From Primula veris (taxonomy: Eukaryota; Streptophyta; Magnoliopsida; Ericales; Primulaceae): DNA of 64,000 nucleotides. Both the position numbers and the translations under genes were made by a program. Positions 60,442-64,000 of the stretch are shown one piece after another. Location of the stretch: the NCBI GenBank assembly GCA_963682055.1, contig OY821750.1, positions 4,466,501-4,530,500 on the forward strand, given 5' to 3'. The notes beneath the pieces are model-generated. The model did no database searches. It saw only the letters and a program-made list of their open reading frames with translations, and was not told the origin of the DNA. How positions within the stretch are numbered: position 1 is the stretch's first letter; each line of letters opens with the position of its first letter.

Positions 60442-61755
60442 ATGACATACTCTTTAACCCCTATATTTTTCTCATTTTTATATGTCACGCTCTTTTGCTC
60501 TATCCAAATACCGGTCATTTCTTTATCAATCGATTTAATCCACCGCGACTCGCTAGGATCACCCCTATACAACCCTTCGTTAACTCACTACAATCGCCTT
60601 AACGATGCTTTTCACCGTTCCATTTCTCATGCTTCTTATTTTCATAAAAGAACCACAAATTCAGCCGACGATATTCAATCTCAAACCCTTCCCTCGGGTG
60701 GCGCTTACATTATGAAACTATCCATCGGAACCCCACCTGTTCCAATTTTTAGTATAGTAGATACCGGTAGCGATCTTACTTGGACACAATGCAAGCCTTG
60801 CCCTGATTGTTTCACTCAAGTTGCTCCTCTTTTTGATCCCAAGAAATCGTCCACTTATGTCAATGTTCCTTGTAAGGCCAAGACTTGTACTTCTTTGATG
60901 TATCCCGCAGGTTGTTCTTTCAACACTTGTAAATATACAGTCATATATGGTGACCAATCAGTTACCTTTGGTGATCTAGCAAGCGAGACTTTCACCGTTG
61001 GAGCAACCTCGGGGAAAACCATTTCTATTCGGAATATGTTTTTTGGGTGTGGACATGACGATACCGGTAGATTTGACAACACTTCTACCGGGATTGTAGG
61101 TCTTGGTGGTGGATCTTTATCTTTTGTAAAACAATTGGGTGGCTCTATTGGTGGAAAGTTCTCCTATTGTTTACCTCCCCTGGATTCTGCCGCAAATGTC
61201 ACGGGAAAAATAAATTTTGGGGACAGTGCCGTTGTATCCGGCTCTGGGGTTGTTTCTACTCCACTAATCAAGAGCCAAGCCGATTCTTTTTATCGTCTAA
61301 CACTCGAGAGTATTTCAGTCGGAAGCAAGATTTTATCGTATAAAAGTGTAGCAAAATCTCTTGATGATGTTGGAAATAAAGAGGGTAATATAATCATCGA
61401 TTCGGGTACAACTTTAACTCTTTTACCAAGTGAATTTACCAATAAACTTGAGACGGAACTGAAGCACGCCATCCGAAAAACACCTACGAAACCACATGGT
61501 GGATTTCGCCTATGTTACAAGGTTTCGGACAAGATTAAGGTGCCTACGGTGATGATTAAGTTCACAGGAGCGGAGCTAGAGGTTTCGGGTGAGAGTGTTT
61601 TCCTTCAAATTAACGACGACTTGGTTTGTTTGACGTTTGTTGCTTCGGATGAAATTGCTATTTATGGAAATTTAGCCCAGATGAACTACTTGGTTGGCTA
61701 TGACCTTGTGAAGAATAATGTTTCTTTCAAGCAAATGGATTGCACAAAGAAATAG
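60442..61755 (+). CDS. CDR1-like aspartic protease 2
   Basis: An intronless gene of 437 aa, the same length as gene 1 despite two compensating one-codon indels. Signal peptide at about 5-28, prosegment word DLIHRDS, catalytic DTGS (Asp107) in VDTGSDLTWTQCKPC, flap IYGDQS (about 168-173) and second catalytic DSGT (Asp320). The ATG at 60,442 was chosen because it aligns with the start of gene 1; the frame is open 30 codons further up, but that stretch is the leader. The C-terminal third is the most diverged from gene 1 (for example KTPTKPHGGFR), which may change substrate fit. Both genes look functional. Confidence 0.92.
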   Translation: MTYSLTPIFFSFLYVTLFCSIQIPVISLSIDLIHRDSLGSPLYNPSLTHYNRLNDAFHRSISHASYFHKRTTNSADDIQSQTLPSGGAYIMKLSIGTPPVPIFSIVDTGSDLTWTQCKPCPDCFTQVAPLFDPKKSSTYVNVPCKAKTCTSLMYPAGCSFNTCKYTVIYGDQSVTFGDLASETFTVGATSGKTISIRNMFFGCGHDDTGRFDNTSTGIVGLGGGSLSFVKQLGGSIGGKFSYCLPPLDSAANVTGKINFGDSAVVSGSGVVSTPLIKSQADSFYRLTLESISVGSKILSYKSVAKSLDDVGNKEGNIIIDSGTTLTLLPSEFTNKLETELKHAIRKTPTKPHGGFRLCYKVSDKIKVPTVMIKFTGAELEVSGESVFLQINDDLVCLTFVASDEIAIYGNLAQMNYLVGYDLVKNNVSFKQMDCTKK

Positions 61756-62824
61756 TTGCTATAAATATTCTAACGATGTAGGAAATGAAATCTCATTTTT
61801 CTTAATGTCTATAATAATGTTTGTCTAATCTCTTTCATTACATTGTTTATTTTCTCCAAATTCCGTTGCCTACACTACAAAATAATGTTTGATTTAGTGA
61901 GAGTCAAAAGCTATCACAAGTCTGTCGCTAATTTAAAAAGCTGTCACAAATCTGTCGCAAACTGACTAAACTGTCACAAATCCGTCATAAAAACTGTCAA
62001 TAATAAGCTCGTAACAAAAAATATCGTCACTAATCTCATCGTTATTTGAGTATTTTTTTATAGTGCTAGTTTCTGGAACTTATCTACTGTATTACGTAAT
62101 TATAAACTACAGAAACAAAAAGTCAAGGAGCGATTACATTTGATACAATCAGTTGCCGTAACGTAATTAAATAAAATATTGAAATGAGCGATGCATTTGA
62201 AATTTTCTTTTCGTGAAACAAACATATTGAAGAGCCAATCTAATACACATAATAATACCTTTTGGGCCAAAGACAAAATAACAATATAAATATTTAGTAA
62301 TACAGAAATGTGTAATAATATAGGTTGCGACTTTTATGATGAACCTCCTTCAGGAGACTGACGTCCATTGATCTAGGTCGATATACATTGATCAAACGGT
62401 TTTTCAACGTTGTTTGCATGAAAGTGTGTCAAAAATTAGTTTTTATTTTAGGAAAATCTAATGTGTACACCCGGTCATATGTTAAGACTATAAAATAAGA
62501 TCTAATCTACTTTTCAATTTTTAAATATAGTAGTGTTGACACGTAAAATTTACGGCCATTAAAAATACGTCACGTGTCTTTTAAACAAAATTAAAAATGA
62601 TTACTAATTCTAATTTTAAATAGAAAAGAAGTTATTAGTAATTTAAAATAAAAGAAATTATAATTTACTATCATATAAAATTAAGATAGTAAATTAAAAT
62701 AAAATAAAAGTATTTATTTTGTTAAAAGTCATTTAGTATGTAGCAAACAAAGAGTTTCTTAAAATTATAGAACTCATTAAAATGCTTCTAAACCACAAAT
62801 ACTAATTTTAAATCAAATGACAAG
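61756..62824. other. CDR1-like gene 2 3' region and spacer
   Basis: The start matches the 3' flank of gene 1. It contains a CACTA-type MITE (61,873-62,065). The rest is AT-rich with no recognised gene. Confidence 0.55.
61873..62065. mobile_element. CACTA-type MITE
   Basis: Ends CACTACAAAA and TTTTTATAGTG are flanked by the 3-bp duplication CTA (61,870-61,872 and 62,066-62,068). The gene 1 3' flank shows the empty site (tgcctatactttttgg, near 52,840). Internal words ctgtcacaaatctgtcgc repeat, as in CACTA subterminal regions. Length 193 bp. Confidence 0.88.
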
Positions 62825-62983
62825 TGTTGGTCATATATGATAATGGGCCCAAACTCGAGGATGTGGCCTTGCAATTAAATTAAAAGCCCACCCCAAAAGC
62901 TATAAATAAAGGGGTGGGGGTGCCATAATTCTCACAATCACAATCAAAAAAATCAAAAAGTCTTGAAGACTAGAGAGAGAGAA

Positions 62984-63076
62984 GCTCCTCCACAGACGCC
63001 AGGAAATCAGCTCCGCTCCTCCACGGCCGCCAGGAAATTAGCTCCGCTCCTCCACAAACGTCAAGGGATCAACTCC
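62984..63076 (+). repeat. 31-bp tandem repeat, three units
   Basis: Units start at about 62,984, 63,015 and 63,046, each with gctcctccac and an acgycaggaaat-like word. The third unit is the most diverged. Confidence 0.8.
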
Positions 63077-63146
63077 TAGGGAAGCTCAGCATACTCCGGC
63101 CTCAACGAACGCCTTCAAAGTCTGCAACAAATCTGCAATAAACTTG

Positions 63147-64000
63147 GCATTCGATCTTCAAGAACGTCTAAAAGCAGCAAGCAAGACGTTTCTACGGATC
63201 AAAATCTTCAAGCTCTTCACCAAATCTGAAGAACTCCTACAACAAATCTGCCTTCGATCTTCAGGAACGACTACAAGCAATAAGCAAGACGTTTCTGCAA
63301 ATCAAAGTCTTCAAAGTTCTTCCCCAAATCTGAAGAACTCCTACAACAAATCTGCCTTCGATCTTCAGGAACGACTACAAGGAATAAGCAAGACGTTTCT
63401 GCAAATCAAAGTCTTCAAAGTCTGCAACAAATCTGCAATAAACTTGGCATTCGATCTTCAAGAACGTCTAAAAGCAGCAAGCAAGGCATTTCTACGGATC
63501 AAAATCTTCAAGCTCTTCACCAAATCTGAAGAACTCCTACAACAAATCTGTCTTCGATCTTCAGGAACGACTACAAGCAATAAGCAAGACGTTTCTGCAA
63601 ATCAAAGTCTTCAAAGTTCTTCCCCAAATCTGAAGAACTCCTACAACAAATCTGCCTTCGATCTTCAGGAACGACTACAAGGAATAAGCAAGACGTTTCT
63701 GCAAATCAAAGTCTTCAAAGTTCTTCACCAAATCTAAAGAAGTTCTGCAACAAATCGGCCTTCGATCTTCAGGAACGACTACAAGCAATAAGCAAGACGT
63801 TTCTGCAAATCAAAGTCTTCAAAGTTCTTCCCCAAATCTGAAGAACTCCTACAACAAATCTGCCTTCGATCTTCAGGAATGACTACAAGGAATAAGCAAG
63901 ACGTTTATGCAAATCAAAGTCTTCAAAGTTCTTCACCAAATCTAAAGAAGTTCTGCAACCAATCGGCATTCGATCTTCAGGAACAACTACAAGCAGTAAG
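63147..64000 (+). repeat. 104-bp tandem array, continues past the window
   Basis: Units begin with gccttcgatcttcaggaac or a variant at 63,147, 63,250, 63,354, 63,447, 63,550, 63,654, 63,758, 63,862 and 63,966. Spacing is 103-104 bp except one 93-bp unit (63,354-63,446). The first three units add up to 300 bp and are themselves partly repeated. A 197-codon frame without an ATG (63,144-63,737) crosses the array. I see no known domain in it and treat it as repeat, not gene. Confidence 0.9.

Larger units (their letters stand above)
62825..64000 (+). mobile_element. Probable 5' end of an LTR element running off the window
   Basis: TGTTGGTCATATATGATAAT at 62,825 looks like an LTR start. A TATA box tataaata follows at 62,901-62,908, then a GC-richer transcribed-type region with tandem repeats. 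No LTR end, primer site or target duplication is in view, so this is an inference from layout. It could also be another kind of repeat locus. Confidence 0.4.

Noticed and set aside
63144..63737. 197-codon frame as a repeat protein gene
   Set aside because: It has no ATG, its repeat unit is not a multiple of three, and it lies in a tandem array that continues past its stop. Kept as a repeat and listed as a finding only.

Overview
The window is nuclear DNA of a flowering plant, most likely a eudicot. The genes are plant families (cytosolic sulfotransferases, a six-exon CYP704 P450, CDR1-like aspartic proteases) with GT-AG introns and AT-rich spacers. Most of the rest is transposon sequence: Copia and Gypsy LTR elements, solo LTRs, LINEs, and hAT, CACTA, Harbinger and Stowaway elements. 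I could not fix the family or species from sequence alone. No tRNA, rRNA or CRISPR locus was recognised.

Positions 1-38,160 hold a decayed tandem array of sulfotransferase (SOT) genes. Each unit starts with the same upstream flank (near 1, 10,993, 24,105 and about 37,400). Five SOT copies can be traced. SOT1 (2446-3426, 326 aa) is intact. SOT2 (4385-8806) is split by two solo LTRs, but its frame is otherwise open. SOT3 (14,952-15,473) is cut by a long Gypsy-like element that carries no coding sequence. SOT4 (25,061-26,040) has one missing base in a G run. SOT5 (27,038-28,851) carries the same solo LTR at the same site as SOT2, has a 4-bp deletion, and is ended by a 7.9-kb Copia element whose gag-pol frame is itself broken. 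A fourth unit keeps only its upstream flank.

Positions 38,200-43,600 are transposon wreckage: a minus-strand Copia RT fragment, a plus-strand LINE ORF1 relic with a DUF4283-like region and CCHC knuckle, and Stowaway MITEs. Positions 43,675-48,727 carry a complete CYP704 gene (six exons, 512 aa).

Positions 48,770-61,870 hold two tandem intronless CDR1-like aspartic protease genes of 437 aa each (51,406-52,719 and 60,442-61,755), with three copies of a shared intergenic block. The copies serve as empty and filled sites for one another, which gives clean boundaries for several elements: an LTR-like insertion with a nested hAT, a 5'-truncated LINE with a long open RT-RNase H frame, a TIR element and a CACTA-type MITE. 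From 62,825 to the window end there is a probable LTR start with a TATA box, then 31-bp repeats, then a 104-bp tandem array that runs off the edge.

Only four genes look functional: SOT1, CYP704 and the two proteases. Nothing shows that they share a pathway. The clearest story is a metabolic gene array being dismantled by LTR insertion, LTR-LTR recombination, small indels and probable gene conversion.
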